Below, one piece after another: positions 53,275 through 61,665 of a DNA stretch of 64,000 bases. A model generated the notes under the pieces. The model made no database searches. It saw only the letters and a list, made by a program, of their open reading frames with translations, and had not been told where the DNA came from. The DNA comes from Methylobacterium sp. J-078 (lineage in GTDB: Bacteria > Pseudomonadota > Alphaproteobacteria > Rhizobiales > Beijerinckiaceae). The stretch lies in NCBI RefSeq assembly GCF_022829285.1, contig NZ_JAKSYI010000108.1, forward strand, positions 1 through 64,000. Direction: 5' to 3'. Numbering within the stretch: position 1 is the first letter of the stretch; every line of letters starts with the position of its first letter. The translations under genes and the position numbers were made by a program.

Positions 53275-53555
53275 CGAGCCGATCCGCCTTCAGGGTCGCG
53301 TCGTCCCGGCGCCCGTCCGCAGGATTCGGGGGCGGAGGCCGGATACCCTGCGTTAATCACGCGGGCGCGATGGACGCAATCGGATTGGGCCGGGCGCGCA
53401 TGATGGTCCGGTCCGGTGCGGAGGCGCACATGGCGGCCGGGGGGCGGGATGAGACCCTGCACCATTGTCGGCGCGCCGGGACCGTCTATGTCGCACCTCA
53501 CTGCGGTCGGCGGCCCCGCCGGTCCCGTCGAAGACCCCAATCGAGGAACGACACG

Positions 53556-54530
53556 ATGCCGAAGGCGATCCAGGTTCACGAGTACGGCGGCCCCGAGGTG
53601 ATGCGCTACGAGGACGTGGCGCTGCCCGCGCCCGGTCCGGGGCAGATCCACGTCCGGCAGACCGCCATCGGCGTCAACTTCATCGACATCTACTTCCGCT
53701 CGGGCGCCTACAAGGCGCCGCAGCTGCCCTTCACCCCCGGCAAGGAGGGCGCCGGCGTGATCGTGGCGCTCGGCGAGGGCGTCACCGACTTCCGGGTCGG
53801 CGAGCGGGTGGCCTACGGCTCGGCCGCGAGCACCTATGCGGAGGAGGTCGTGATCGAGGCGAGCGCCGCCGTGCATCTCGCCGACGACGTCGACGACAAG
53901 ACCGCCGCCGCGATGATGCTCAAGGGCCTCACCGCCGAGTACCTGCTGCACCGGACCTACGCGGTGAAGCCGGGCGACACCATCCTGTTCCACGCCGCCG
54001 CCGGCGGTGTCGGCCTCATCGCCTGCCAATGGGCCAAGCATCTCGGCGCCACGGTGATCGGCACCGTCGGCTCGGCCGAGAAGGCGGAACTCGCCCGCGC
54101 CAACGGCTGCGACCACGTCATCCTCTACCGCGACGAAGATTTCGCGGCTCGGGTGAAGGAGATCACCGGGGGCAAGGGCGTGCCGGTGGTCTATGACGGC
54201 GTCGGCAAGGACACCTTCCCGGCCTCCCTCGACTGCATCAGCCCGCTCGGCATGTTCGTCAGCTTCGGCTCGGCCTCCGGCCCGGTGGACGATTTCAGCC
54301 TGGCGCTGCTGGGCCAGAAGGGCTCGCTCTACGCCACCCGCCCCTCGCTCTTCGCCCATGCGAGCAAGCGGGACACCCTAGACGCCATGGCCCGGAACCT
54401 GTTCTCGGTGGTGGCGAGCGGCGCGGTGAAGATCCCGGTCCACAGCACGGCCAAGCTCGCCGACGTGCAGCAGGTCCACCGGGATCTGGCCGCCCGCAAG
54501 ACCACGGGCGCCACGGTGATGATCCCGTGA
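53556..54530 (+). CDS. NADPH:quinone oxidoreductase (QOR, MDR family)
   Basis: 324-residue zinc-free medium-chain dehydrogenase. The ATG at 53556 follows GAGGAA. N-terminal GroES-like domain (MPKAIQVHEYGGPEVMRYED, IGVNFIDIYFRSGAY, FTPGKEGAGVI) and nucleotide-binding domain with HAAAGGVGLIACQWAKHLGA. No zinc-ligand cysteines, as in quinone reductase Qor, which reduces quinones with NADPH. Its stop overlaps the start of the nicotinamidase gene by 4 bp, so the two form a small operon around nicotinamide-nucleotide metabolism. Confidence 0.92.
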   Translation: MPKAIQVHEYGGPEVMRYEDVALPAPGPGQIHVRQTAIGVNFIDIYFRSGAYKAPQLPFTPGKEGAGVIVALGEGVTDFRVGERVAYGSAASTYAEEVVIEASAAVHLADDVDDKTAAAMMLKGLTAEYLLHRTYAVKPGDTILFHAAAGGVGLIACQWAKHLGATVIGTVGSAEKAELARANGCDHVILYRDEDFAARVKEITGGKGVPVVYDGVGKDTFPASLDCISPLGMFVSFGSASGPVDDFSLALLGQKGSLYATRPSLFAHASKRDTLDAMARNLFSVVASGAVKIPVHSTAKLADVQQVHRDLAARKTTGATVMIP

Positions 54531-55156
54531 TTCCGACCGCGCGGGACGTCCTCCTCGTCATCGACGTGCAGGGGGACTTCCTGCCCGGCGGGGCGCTCGC
54601 CGTGCCCGGCGGCGACGCCGTGATCGCGCCCGTCAACCGTCTGCTCGGCCTGTTCCCGCACGCGGTGCTGACGCAGGACTGGCACCCGCCGGGCCACGTC
54701 TCCTTCGCGACCAGCCATCCCGGCCGGGCGCCCTTCGACACCGTGCCGCTGGCCTATGGTGCTCAGGTGCTGTGGCCGGAGCATTGCGTGCAGGGCAGCC
54801 CCGGCGCCGACCTCTCCGCCGCGCTGGAAGCGGACCGCGCCGAACTGGTGATCCGCAAGGGTCACCACCGGCAGGTCGACAGCTACTCGGCCTTCCTGGA
54901 GGCCGACCGGCGCACACCCACGGGGCTGACCGGCTACCTGCGCGAGCGCGGCTTCACCCGGGTGGTCCTGTGCGGCCTCGCCACCGATTACTGCGTCGCC
55001 TGGAGCGCCCTCGACGCGCGGGCGGCCGGTTTCGAGGCGCTGGTGGTGGAGGACGCCGTGCGGGGCATCGACCTGGACGGCTCGGTGGCGCGGGCCTGGG
55101 CTGAGATGACGGCGGCCGGGGTCGGGCGGGTCACGAGCGGGGCGATCGGTGGATAG
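54527..55156 (+). CDS. pncA: Nicotinamidase
   Basis: 209-residue isochorismatase-fold amidase that converts nicotinamide to nicotinate for NAD salvage. Catalytic triad: Asp in LLVIDVQGDFLPGG, Lys in IRKGHHRQVDSYSAF and Cys in CGLATDYCVAWSAL; metal-binding region TQDWHPPGHVSFA and LWPEHCVQGSPGA. GTG start overlapping the stop of the quinone reductase gene (GTGA). Length is normal for PncA. Confidence 0.95.
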   Translation: MIPTARDVLLVIDVQGDFLPGGALAVPGGDAVIAPVNRLLGLFPHAVLTQDWHPPGHVSFATSHPGRAPFDTVPLAYGAQVLWPEHCVQGSPGADLSAALEADRAELVIRKGHHRQVDSYSAFLEADRRTPTGLTGYLRERGFTRVVLCGLATDYCVAWSALDARAAGFEALVVEDAVRGIDLDGSVARAWAEMTAAGVGRVTSGAIGG

Positions 55157-55164
55157 GACCGGGT

Positions 55165-55275
55165 TCCCCTCCCCCTTGTGGGGAGGGGCCAGGGGTGGGG
55201 TGGCCCCGCCGGCCTCCGCAACTTGAGGGTCGCCCAACCACCCCCACGCCTAACCTCTCCCCACAAGGGGAAGAG
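55165..55275. repeat. Composite intergenic palindromic repeat
   Basis: Left arm CCCCTCCCCCTTGTGGGGAG (followed by GGG) and right arm CCTCTCCCCACAAGGGGAAG (then AGG) enclose a segment with gggtggggtggccccgcc and its partial complement. It has the same design as the element at 39881-40011. It fills the gap between the convergent pncA and rimO and may act as a terminator. Confidence 0.7.
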
Positions 55276-55289
55276 GGACGCGTCGCGGT

Positions 55290-56633
55290 CTACACCGCAC
55301 TTCCGTAGAGATCGTACGCATCCGCGCGCTCGATCTTCACGGTGACGATATCGCCGACCCGCAGGGGGCGGCGCGACGTGACATGGACGTTGCCGTCGAT
55401 CTCGGGGGCGTCGTATTTCGAGCGGCCCTTGGCGACGCCGCCCTCGGCCGCGTCGATGATTACGGGCAGGCGCTTGCCGATGCGGGCCTTCTGCAGGCGG
55501 AGGGAGACGCCCTGCTGCGCTTCCATGAAGCGACGCTTGCGCTCGGCCTTCACCTCCGGTGGAACGGGGTCGCCGAGGCCGTTGGCCACCGCGCCGCCCA
55601 CCGGCTCGAATTCGAAGCAGCCGACGCGCTCGAGCTTGGCCTCTCGGATCCAGGCGAGCAGCTCCTCGAACTCGGCTTCGGTCTCGCCGGGAAAGCCCAC
55701 GATGAAGGTCGAGCGGATGGCGAGATCCGGGCAGATCTCGCGCCAGCGCCGGATGCGCTCCAGTTGCTTTTCCTGGTTGCCCGGCCGGCGCATGCGCTTG
55801 AGTACAGAGGGGCTCGCGTGCTGGAGCGGCATGTCGAGGTAGGGCAGGATCTTGCCCTCCGCCATCAGCGGAATGACGTCGTCCACGTGCGGATAGGGGT
55901 AGACGTAGTGCATCCGCACCCAGGCCCCGAGCTCGCCGAGTTCGGCGGCGAGGTCGTAGAACTTCGCCCGCACCTCCCGGTCGCGCCAGGGGCTCGACGC
56001 GTAGCGGATGTCGACGCCGTAGGCGCTGGTGTCCTGCGAGACCACCAGCAGCTCCTTGACGCCGGCCTTGACCAGCTTCTCGGCCTCGCGCAGCACGTCG
56101 CCCGCCGGTCGGCTGACGAGGTCGCCGCGCAGGGAGGGGATGATGCAGAAGGTGCAGCGGTTGTTGCAGCCCTCGGAAATCTTCAGGTAGGCGTAGTGGC
56201 GGGGAGTGAGCTTTACCCCCTGCGGCGGCACGAGGTCGAGGAACGGGTCGTGGGCCGGGGGCACCGCCTCGTGCACCGCCGCCACCACCGATTCGTAGGC
56301 CTGCGGCCCGGTGACAGCGAGCAGGTTTGGATACTTTTCGCGAATTTCCTCGGGCTGGGCGCCCATGCAGCCCGTGACAATGACGCGACCGTTCTCCGCC
56401 ATGGCCTCGCCGATGGCCGAGAGCGACTCGGCCTTGGCCGAATCGAGGAAGCCGCAGGTGTTGACGATGACGACGTCCGCGCCGTCATGCCGCCGGGCGA
56501 GCTCGTAGCCCTCGGCGCGCAGGTGCGTGAGGATGCGCTCGGAATCCACCAGCGCCTTGGGGCAGCCCAACGAGACGAAGGAGATTTTCGGGGCCGCCTT
56601 GGCGGGGGCCGGCGGCAGGGGGGATGCGGTCAT
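55290..56633 (-). CDS. rimO: Ribosomal protein S12 methylthiotransferase RimO
   Basis: 447-residue radical-SAM enzyme that adds a methylthio group to the conserved Asp of ribosomal protein S12. Two iron-sulfur clusters: N-terminal UPF0004 cysteines ([31 protein letters not shown]) and radical-SAM CxxxCxxC in [17 protein letters not shown]. It has the [20 protein letters not shown] segment typical of RimO rather than MiaB, and a C-terminal TRAM domain ending at DLYGSAV. Confidence 0.95.
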   Translation of the reverse strand: MTASPLPPAPAKAAPKISFVSLGCPKALVDSERILTHLRAEGYELARRHDGADVVIVNTCGFLDSAKAESLSAIGEAMAENGRVIVTGCMGAQPEEIREKYPNLLAVTGPQAYESVVAAVHEAVPPAHDPFLDLVPPQGVKLTPRHYAYLKISEGCNNRCTFCIIPSLRGDLVSRPAGDVLREAEKLVKAGVKELLVVSQDTSAYGVDIRYASSPWRDREVRAKFYDLAAELGELGAWVRMHYVYPYPHVDDVIPLMAEGKILPYLDMPLQHASPSVLKRMRRPGNQEKQLERIRRWREICPDLAIRSTFIVGFPGETEAEFEELLAWIREAKLERVGCFEFEPVGGAVANGLGDPVPPEVKAERKRRFMEAQQGVSLRLQKARIGKRLPVIIDAAEGGVAKGRSKYDAPEIDGNVHVTSRRPLRVGDIVTVKIERADAYDLYGSAV

Positions 56634-56899
56634 GGGCGCTCGTCGGGCCGGCGCGGTTGGAACCGGACCGGCCGTGGAATCGGGGGAGGGCGGGACAAAG
56701 AGGTTGACAGCCCTATAACGGGATTCGCCCGCCTAAGCGAGCCGGGCGGGTCCGAGCCATGCGCGGATCGCGCTTTTGCCACGCCGTCGCGCATGCCACC
56801 TGTGCATGATACCGCAGGCCGCGACGGATGCTTCGACCCCCATTGCTGCGGCACCCCGGGATCGTCGGTCCGTCCCCGCCCTGAAACCTTCGAGTCGTC

Positions 56900-58327
56900 A
56901 TGTGGATTGCTGACATCCCGTTCGTCGAACCCGTCGCGGCGGCCGAGGCCCTGGCCGCCCTGCCGGGGCTCGCGTTCCTCGACAGCGCCATGCACCACGA
57001 CACCCTGGGCCGGACCTCCACCCTGGCGGCGGACCCGTTCGGGCGCTTCCGGTTTCGCGATGGCGTTGCCACCCTCGACGGGCGAACCGTGCCCGGCTCC
57101 GGCCTGGAGGCGCTGCGCGCCTGCCTCGCGCCCTACCGCACGGCCCGCGACCCGGACCTGCCGGACTTCGCGGGCGGCGCCATCGGCTACCTCGCCTACG
57201 ATCTCGGCGCGACGCTGGAGCGGGTGGCGCCCCCGGCCCGGCGGGCGGACCTGTGCGACGACATCGCCTTCAACCTCTACGACACGGTGCTGAGCATCGA
57301 CCACGGCACCGGGCGCTGCCGCCTCCTCGCCACGGGCTTTCCCGAGACCACGCCGGCGGCGCGCGAGGCCCGGGCCCGGGCCCGGCTGGCGCAGTTTTCC
57401 GCGCGCCTGGCCGAGGCCCGGCCGAGCCCCGAGCCGGCGGCGCAGGGGCCCCTCGCCTGGCGCTCCAACTTCACGCGCGCCGGCTACGAGGCGGCGGTGG
57501 AGCGGGTGCGCGACTACATCCGGGCCGGCGACATCTATCAGGCCAACATCGCCCAGCGCTTCGAGGCCGACCTGCCGGAGGGCTTCGACCCGTTCGGTCT
57601 CTACCGGCGCCTGCGCGCCACCAACCCGGCGACCTTCGGCGCCTACCTCGCCTTCGAGGGCCTCAGCGTTGCTTCGAGCAGCCCCGAGCGCTTCCTCAAG
57701 CTCAGCGGGCGGGCGATCGAGACCCGGCCGATCAAGGGCACGGTGCGGCGCGTGGCCGACGCGGCGGCCGACGCCCGCCTGGGCGAGGCGCTGCAGGCCA
57801 ACGCCAAGGAGCGGGCCGAGAACATCATGATCGTCGACCTCCTGCGCAACGACCTCTCGCGCATCTGCGAGCCCCACAGCGTACAGGTGCCGGTGCTGTG
57901 CGGCCTCGAATCCTACGCCTCCGTCCACCATCTCGTGTCGGTGGTCACCGGAACCCTGAAGGCGGACATGGATGCCCTCGACCTGATCGCCGCCACCTTC
58001 CCGGGCGGGTCGATCACCGGCGCGCCGAAGCTGCGCGCCATGGACATCATCACCGAGATCGAGGGCGACGCGCGCGAACTCTATTGCGGCGCCATCGGAG
58101 CGCTGGGCTTCACCGGCGATCTCGACACCTCGATCGCCATCCGCACCGTGTTCATGGACCGGAACCGGGCCGTGCTCCAGGCCGGGGGCGGCATCACCCT
58201 GCTGTCCGAGCCGGGCCCGGAATACGAGGAGACCCTGACCAAGGCCGCCCGGGTGTTCCAGGCGTTCGAGCCCGATGCCTGCGATCCCACCTGCGAACCC
58301 GACGCCGGGGCGGGGAGGGCGCCGTGA
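56900..58327 (+). CDS. pabB: Aminodeoxychorismate synthase component I
   Basis: 475-residue chorismate-utilising enzyme that, with PabA, aminates chorismate to 4-amino-4-deoxychorismate for folate. Conserved chorismate-binding stretches: YIRAGDIYQANIAQRFEADL, SSSPERFLKLSGRAIETRPI, KGTVRR, ENIMIVDLLRNDLSRICEP, TFPGGSITGAPKLRAM and YCGAIGALGFTGDLDTSIAI. The KGT and IAQRF features match PabB rather than TrpE. First of three overlapping genes, pabB-pabA-pabC, that give the full para-aminobenzoate pathway. Confidence 0.94.
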   Translation: MWIADIPFVEPVAAAEALAALPGLAFLDSAMHHDTLGRTSTLAADPFGRFRFRDGVATLDGRTVPGSGLEALRACLAPYRTARDPDLPDFAGGAIGYLAYDLGATLERVAPPARRADLCDDIAFNLYDTVLSIDHGTGRCRLLATGFPETTPAAREARARARLAQFSARLAEARPSPEPAAQGPLAWRSNFTRAGYEAAVERVRDYIRAGDIYQANIAQRFEADLPEGFDPFGLYRRLRATNPATFGAYLAFEGLSVASSSPERFLKLSGRAIETRPIKGTVRRVADAAADARLGEALQANAKERAENIMIVDLLRNDLSRICEPHSVQVPVLCGLESYASVHHLVSVVTGTLKADMDALDLIAATFPGGSITGAPKLRAMDIITEIEGDARELYCGAIGALGFTGDLDTSIAIRTVFMDRNRAVLQAGGGITLLSEPGPEYEETLTKAARVFQAFEPDACDPTCEPDAGAGRAP

Positions 58328-58944
58328 TCCTCGTCATCGACAACTACGACAGCTTCGTCTTCAACGTGGTGCGCTACTTCGAGGAGCTGGGCGAGACCGT
58401 GCGGGTGGCGCGCAACGACGCCCTCGACGTCGCCGGCATCCGAGCCCTCGCCCCGCAAGCGATCGTGATCTCGCCGGGCCCCTGCACCCCGGCGGAGGCC
58501 GGCATCTCGCTGCCCGCCATCCGGGAGCTCTCCGGCGCGGTGCCCCTGCTCGGCGTCTGCCTCGGCCACCAGGCCATCGGCGCGGCCTTCGGCGGCCGGG
58601 TCGCCCGCGCGGGGCGTCCCCTGCACGGGCAGGCGACCCCGATCCATCACGACGGCGCCGGGCTCTTTACCGGCCTGCCCGACCCGATGCAGGTGGGGCG
58701 CTACCACTCGCTCATCGTCGCGCCGGAGCCCGACATGGCCGACCGTCTCAGCGTCGACGCGGTCTCGGCGGAAGGGGAGGTGATGGCGCTCTCGCACCGG
58801 ACCCACCCGACCTGGGGCGTGCAGTTCCACCCGGAATCGGTGCTCACCGAGAACGGCCACGCCCTCTTCGCCAACTTCCTGCGCCTCGCCCGCGACTGGC
58901 GCGCCGACCATGCCCTGCCGGCCAAGACCGATGCTGTGGTTTGA
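58324..58944 (+). CDS. pabA: Aminodeoxychorismate synthase component II (glutamine amidotransferase)
   Basis: 206-residue class I glutaminase that feeds ammonia to PabB. Motifs: ILVIDNYDSFVFNVVRYFEE, ISPGPCTPAEAGIS, the catalytic Cys in LLGVCLGHQAIGAAFGG and the His-Glu pair in GVQFHPESVLTENG. GTG start overlapping the pabB stop by 4 bp. Such subunits can serve anthranilate synthase too, but the operon places this one in folate synthesis. Confidence 0.95.
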   Translation: MILVIDNYDSFVFNVVRYFEELGETVRVARNDALDVAGIRALAPQAIVISPGPCTPAEAGISLPAIRELSGAVPLLGVCLGHQAIGAAFGGRVARAGRPLHGQATPIHHDGAGLFTGLPDPMQVGRYHSLIVAPEPDMADRLSVDAVSAEGEVMALSHRTHPTWGVQFHPESVLTENGHALFANFLRLARDWRADHALPAKTDAVV

Positions 58945-59761
58945 CGGCGGCCTCACCGCGGGGCCGGTGCCCTTCGACCTCGCCGACCGGGGCCTGACCC
59001 TCGGGGACGGGGTGTTCGACACGGCACTCGCCCGCCACGGCCGCATCGTGTTCGAGGCCGCGCACGTGGCGCGCCTCTCCGCCGCCACTGCGACGCTGGG
59101 CTTTGCCGTGGCGCCGGAGCGCATCGTGGACGCCATGCGGGCGCTGGCCGAAGCGGCGGGCCGGGCCCACCCCCTGGCGGCGATCCGCACCACCATCACG
59201 CGGGGCTCCGGCCCACGCGGCCTCAGCCCCCCGACCGAGCCGCGGCCGGTTCTGTGGGCGAGCGCCGCCCCGGTGGGACCGGCCCTCGCCTTCGCGCCCT
59301 TGACCCTCGACCCCACGGAGATCCGCCGCAACGAGACCTCGCCGGCCGCGGGCCTGAAGACGCTGGGCTACCTCGACGCGGTGCTGGCCGCCGGCGCCGC
59401 GCGGGCCGCCGGCTTCGACGAGGCCCTGTTCCGGAACACGCGTGGGGCGGTCGCCTGCGCCGGCACGGGCAACCTGTTCGCGGTGATCGACGCCACCCTC
59501 GTCACCCCGCCCCTCTCGGACGGCGTGCTGCCCGGCATCCTGCGCGCCGAGATCCTGGATCGCGCACGACGGCTGGGCCTCGCCGTCGCCGAACGGAGTT
59601 TCGACCTCGACGCGCTCCTCGCCGCCGAAGCGGCGTTCGTGACCAATTCCCTGCGGGGCCTCGCCCCCGTGACGGCGATCGGCAAGACCGCCTTCGCCAG
59701 CCCGGCGCACCCCGCAGTGACGGCCCTCGTGGCCGATCTCCGCGAGACCTTCGCTCCATGA
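58931..59761 (+). CDS. pabC: Aminodeoxychorismate lyase / class IV aminotransferase
   Basis: 276-residue PLP enzyme that releases pyruvate to form para-aminobenzoate. The ATG at 58931 (MLWFDGGLTAGPVPFDLADR) overlaps pabA by 14 bp. Class IV marks: DRGLTLGDGVFDTALARHGR, LKTLGYLDAVLAAGAARAAG with the PLP Lys, NTRGAVACAGTGNLFAVID and FVTNSLRGLAPV. A branched-chain or D-amino-acid aminotransferase role is possible from fold alone; the operon decides for PabC. Confidence 0.9.
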   Translation: MLWFDGGLTAGPVPFDLADRGLTLGDGVFDTALARHGRIVFEAAHVARLSAATATLGFAVAPERIVDAMRALAEAAGRAHPLAAIRTTITRGSGPRGLSPPTEPRPVLWASAAPVGPALAFAPLTLDPTEIRRNETSPAAGLKTLGYLDAVLAAGAARAAGFDEALFRNTRGAVACAGTGNLFAVIDATLVTPPLSDGVLPGILRAEILDRARRLGLAVAERSFDLDALLAAEAAFVTNSLRGLAPVTAIGKTAFASPAHPAVTALVADLRETFAP

Positions 59762-60192
59762 GGGCGCCGCGCTTCTGGTGGCGCCTGCCCCTGATGGCGG
59801 CCTACGGCTTCATCGGAATCGTGCATCTCGCCGCCCCCGACGCCTTCCTGCCGATCATGCCGGCCTGGGTCCCGGAACCCCGCCTCACCGTGATCGCCAC
59901 CGGCCTGTGCGAGCTCGCCGGGGTCGTCGGCCTCGCCTTCGCGCCGACCCGGCGCTGGGCCGGGATCGGGCTGGCCCTCTACGCGGTCTGCGTCTTCCCG
60001 GCCAACCTCAAGCACGCACTGGAGGGAATCGTCGTGCCGGGCCTGCCCGACAGCTGGTGGTATCACGGCCCCCGGCTGGCGTTTCAGCCGGTCTTCGTCT
60101 GGTGGGCGCTCTATGCCGGCGGCGTCATCGACTGGCCGTTCCGCCGTCGCCCGGCCGGACCTCCCGAGATCAGCCCTTCTCCGAAACCTTGA
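59758..60192 (+). CDS. DoxX-like four-helix membrane protein
   Basis: 144 residues, four membrane helices (LPLMAAYGFIGIVHLAAPDA, VIATGLCELAGVVGLAF, WAGIGLALYAVCVFPANLKH, LAFQPVFVWWALYAGGVI). The layout with HLxxPDxFLxxxPxWxP and CELAGVVGL is that of DoxX/DUF-type small membrane proteins, function unknown. The ATG overlaps the pabC stop, so it is cotranscribed with the pab genes; its last 23 bp overlap the convergent mazG. Confidence 0.75.
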   Translation: MRAPRFWWRLPLMAAYGFIGIVHLAAPDAFLPIMPAWVPEPRLTVIATGLCELAGVVGLAFAPTRRWAGIGLALYAVCVFPANLKHALEGIVVPGLPDSWWYHGPRLAFQPVFVWWALYAGGVIDWPFRRRPAGPPEISPSPKP

Positions 60193-60979
60193 CCGCCGCC
60201 CAAGCGGCTTCCATCGCGTCGAGGTCGCTGTCGACGAGGCCGGTCCCTGGCGCCTCCAGGGCCGCCGCCATGGCGTTGAAGCGCCGTTCGAACTTCATAT
60301 TCCCTTCTCTTAGGGAATATTCCGGATCGATGCCCAGATGTCGGGCGAGGTTGGCCACCGAGAACAGCAGGTCGCCGAGTTCCTCCGCCACCGCCGCCCG
60401 GGTGCCGTGGGCCATGGCGTCGGCAACCTCGTCGATCTCCTCGCGCACCTTTTCCACCACCTGGGCCGGGTCGGACCAGTCGAAGCCGTAGGTGGCGGCC
60501 CGTGCCGAGAGTTTCTCCGCCCGCGTGAGGGCCGGCAGGGGCAGGGGGATGCCCGCCAGCGGTCCCGTCTCCCGCGGCGGCTTCGCCCGGCGCTCCCCGG
60601 CCTTGATCGCCTCCCATTGCCGCGCCACCGCCTCCGGATCGCGCCGGGGCGAGCCTGCGGGCAGGAGGGCGCCGTCCGGCGCGAAGACGTGCGGATGGCG
60701 CCGGACCATCTTCTCCATCACTGCCCGGACCACGTCCGGGAAGGCGAAGAGCCCGGCCTCCTCGGCGATGCGAGCGTGGAAGACCACCTGGAGCAGCAGG
60801 TCGCCGAGCTCGTCGCGCAGGTCCTCCGCGTCGCCCCGCGCGATGGCGTCGGCCACCTCGTAGGCCTCCTCCACCGTGTAGGGCGCGATGCTGGAAAAAT
60901 CCTGGGCCACGTCCCAGGCACAGCCGGTCTCCGGGTCGCGCAGCTGCACCATCAGCGCCAGCAGATCCTCGATCCTCAC
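60170..60979 (-). CDS. mazG: Nucleoside triphosphate pyrophosphohydrolase MazG
   Basis: 269 residues from a GTG at 60979, chosen because GGAGG lies 6 bases upstream; an ATG at 61033 would add 18 residues without a site. Two MazG helical domains: LRDPETGCAWDVAQDFSSIA, EEAYEVADAIARGDAEDLRD, ELGDLLLQVVFHARIAEEAG in the first, and EEIDEVADAM with EELGDLLFSVANLARHLGID in the second, giving the ExxE-12-28-ExxD metal sites. It hydrolyses (d)NTPs to NMP and pyrophosphate and may lower ppGpp. Confidence 0.95.
   Translation of the reverse strand: MRIEDLLALMVQLRDPETGCAWDVAQDFSSIAPYTVEEAYEVADAIARGDAEDLRDELGDLLLQVVFHARIAEEAGLFAFPDVVRAVMEKMVRRHPHVFAPDGALLPAGSPRRDPEAVARQWEAIKAGERRAKPPRETGPLAGIPLPLPALTRAEKLSARAATYGFDWSDPAQVVEKVREEIDEVADAMAHGTRAAVAEELGDLLFSVANLARHLGIDPEYSLREGNMKFERRFNAMAAALEAPGTGLVDSDLDAMEAAWAAVKVSEKG
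60297..60320. repeat. ATATTCCC inverted repeat inside mazG
   Basis: ATATTCCC (60297-60304), 8-base spacer, GGGAATAT (60313-60320), perfect 8-bp arms in otherwise GC-rich coding DNA. A related pair (TATTCCC...GGGAATA) occurs at 62772-62795. Confidence 0.5.
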
Positions 60980-61241
60980 CTCGTTCCTCCAAACTGTACC
61001 GCGATGGGCCTCCCTTAGCGGATCGCGGGCCAACCCGTGAGGCTGGGGATGGATGCGGGAGGGACGGTGGCTTCCTTTGGAAAATTCCCTTGAAAAAGCC
61101 TTGGCCGGTGGTGTGTTCGTTCTTCCGAACGGCTCCCGGACCCTTAGGAAAGGTATCAGTAAGAGATTCTCAGAGAGTCATTTCTGAGAGTTATATGGGG
61201 GCGTCGAAAACCTTGTCGTGCCAGCGGCTTGTTGGTGGTTC
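60980..61241. other. Intergenic between mazG and the iteron array
   Basis: The stretch 61065-61200 is notably AT-rich for this genome (ggaaaattcccttgaaaaagc; gtatcagtaagagattctc; tttctgagagttatatggg). It contains the inverted pair AGATTCTCAGAGAGTCATTT / TCTGAGAGT (61163-61195). An AT-rich stretch beside iterons is what a duplex-unwinding region would look like. Confidence 0.5.
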
Positions 61242-61429
61242 GCGTATCGAACTCTGCGTGGATGCGTATCGAACTCTGCGTGGATGCGTATGGGATTCTG
61301 CGTGCGCGAACCCGGCCGGCGCATGGGATTCTGCGTCGATGCGTATTGGGTTCGGCGTGGATCGCGGGTCCGGCCGGTGAACTCTGGGGATTGTCCCGAA
61401 TCCGACCCCGTATCGAACTCTGCGTGCGC
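61242..61429 (+). repeat. Iteron array, probable plasmid-type replication origin
   Basis: Six clear 22-bp direct repeats of the form gcgtatcgaactctgcgtgg(at), at 61242-61263, 61264-61285, 61286-61307, 61319-61340, 61341-61362 and 61408-61429, plus a degenerate one at 61372-61393. Two subtypes alternate (tcgaactctgcg and tgggattctgcg). The 22-bp period equals two helical turns, and one gap is 11 bp (one turn). The array lies 237 bp upstream of a RepA_C-type initiator gene and next to AT-rich DNA, the standard layout of an iteron-controlled origin. Confidence 0.85.
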
Positions 61430-61621
61430 GTCCCGGGGCCGGACGCGGCGCATGGACCGGCCGGGATTTTCTCCGTTCCGGCCGGTGGATAGCCGGGATG
61501 ATTCGGGGCTCCGGCGCCGGCCGCCGAGACTCCGCGGCGGGGAATCGGGCATGGTCGGCGCACGGCCGGGTCGGGACTGTCGATCCCCGCGTCCCGCGCG
61601 GGCGGCACGCGGGTCCGCACC

Positions 61622-61655
61622 GGGATCTTGGCCGGGATCTTGGCCGGGATCTTGG
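61622..61655 (+). repeat. Three tandem 12-bp repeats before repA
   Basis: GGGATCTTGGCC occurs in tandem (61622, 61634 and, as GGGATCTTGGAC, 61646), ending 11 bases before the chosen repA ATG. It is in frame with repA and would read DLGR repeats if an upstream start were used. Confidence 0.6.
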
Positions 61656-61665
61656 ACCGAAGAGC

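Noticed and set aside
61242..61429. The 22-bp repeats as a CRISPR array
   Set aside because: Repeats are directly adjacent or separated by one helical turn, with no unique ~30-bp spacers and no cas genes; iterons beside repA explain them.
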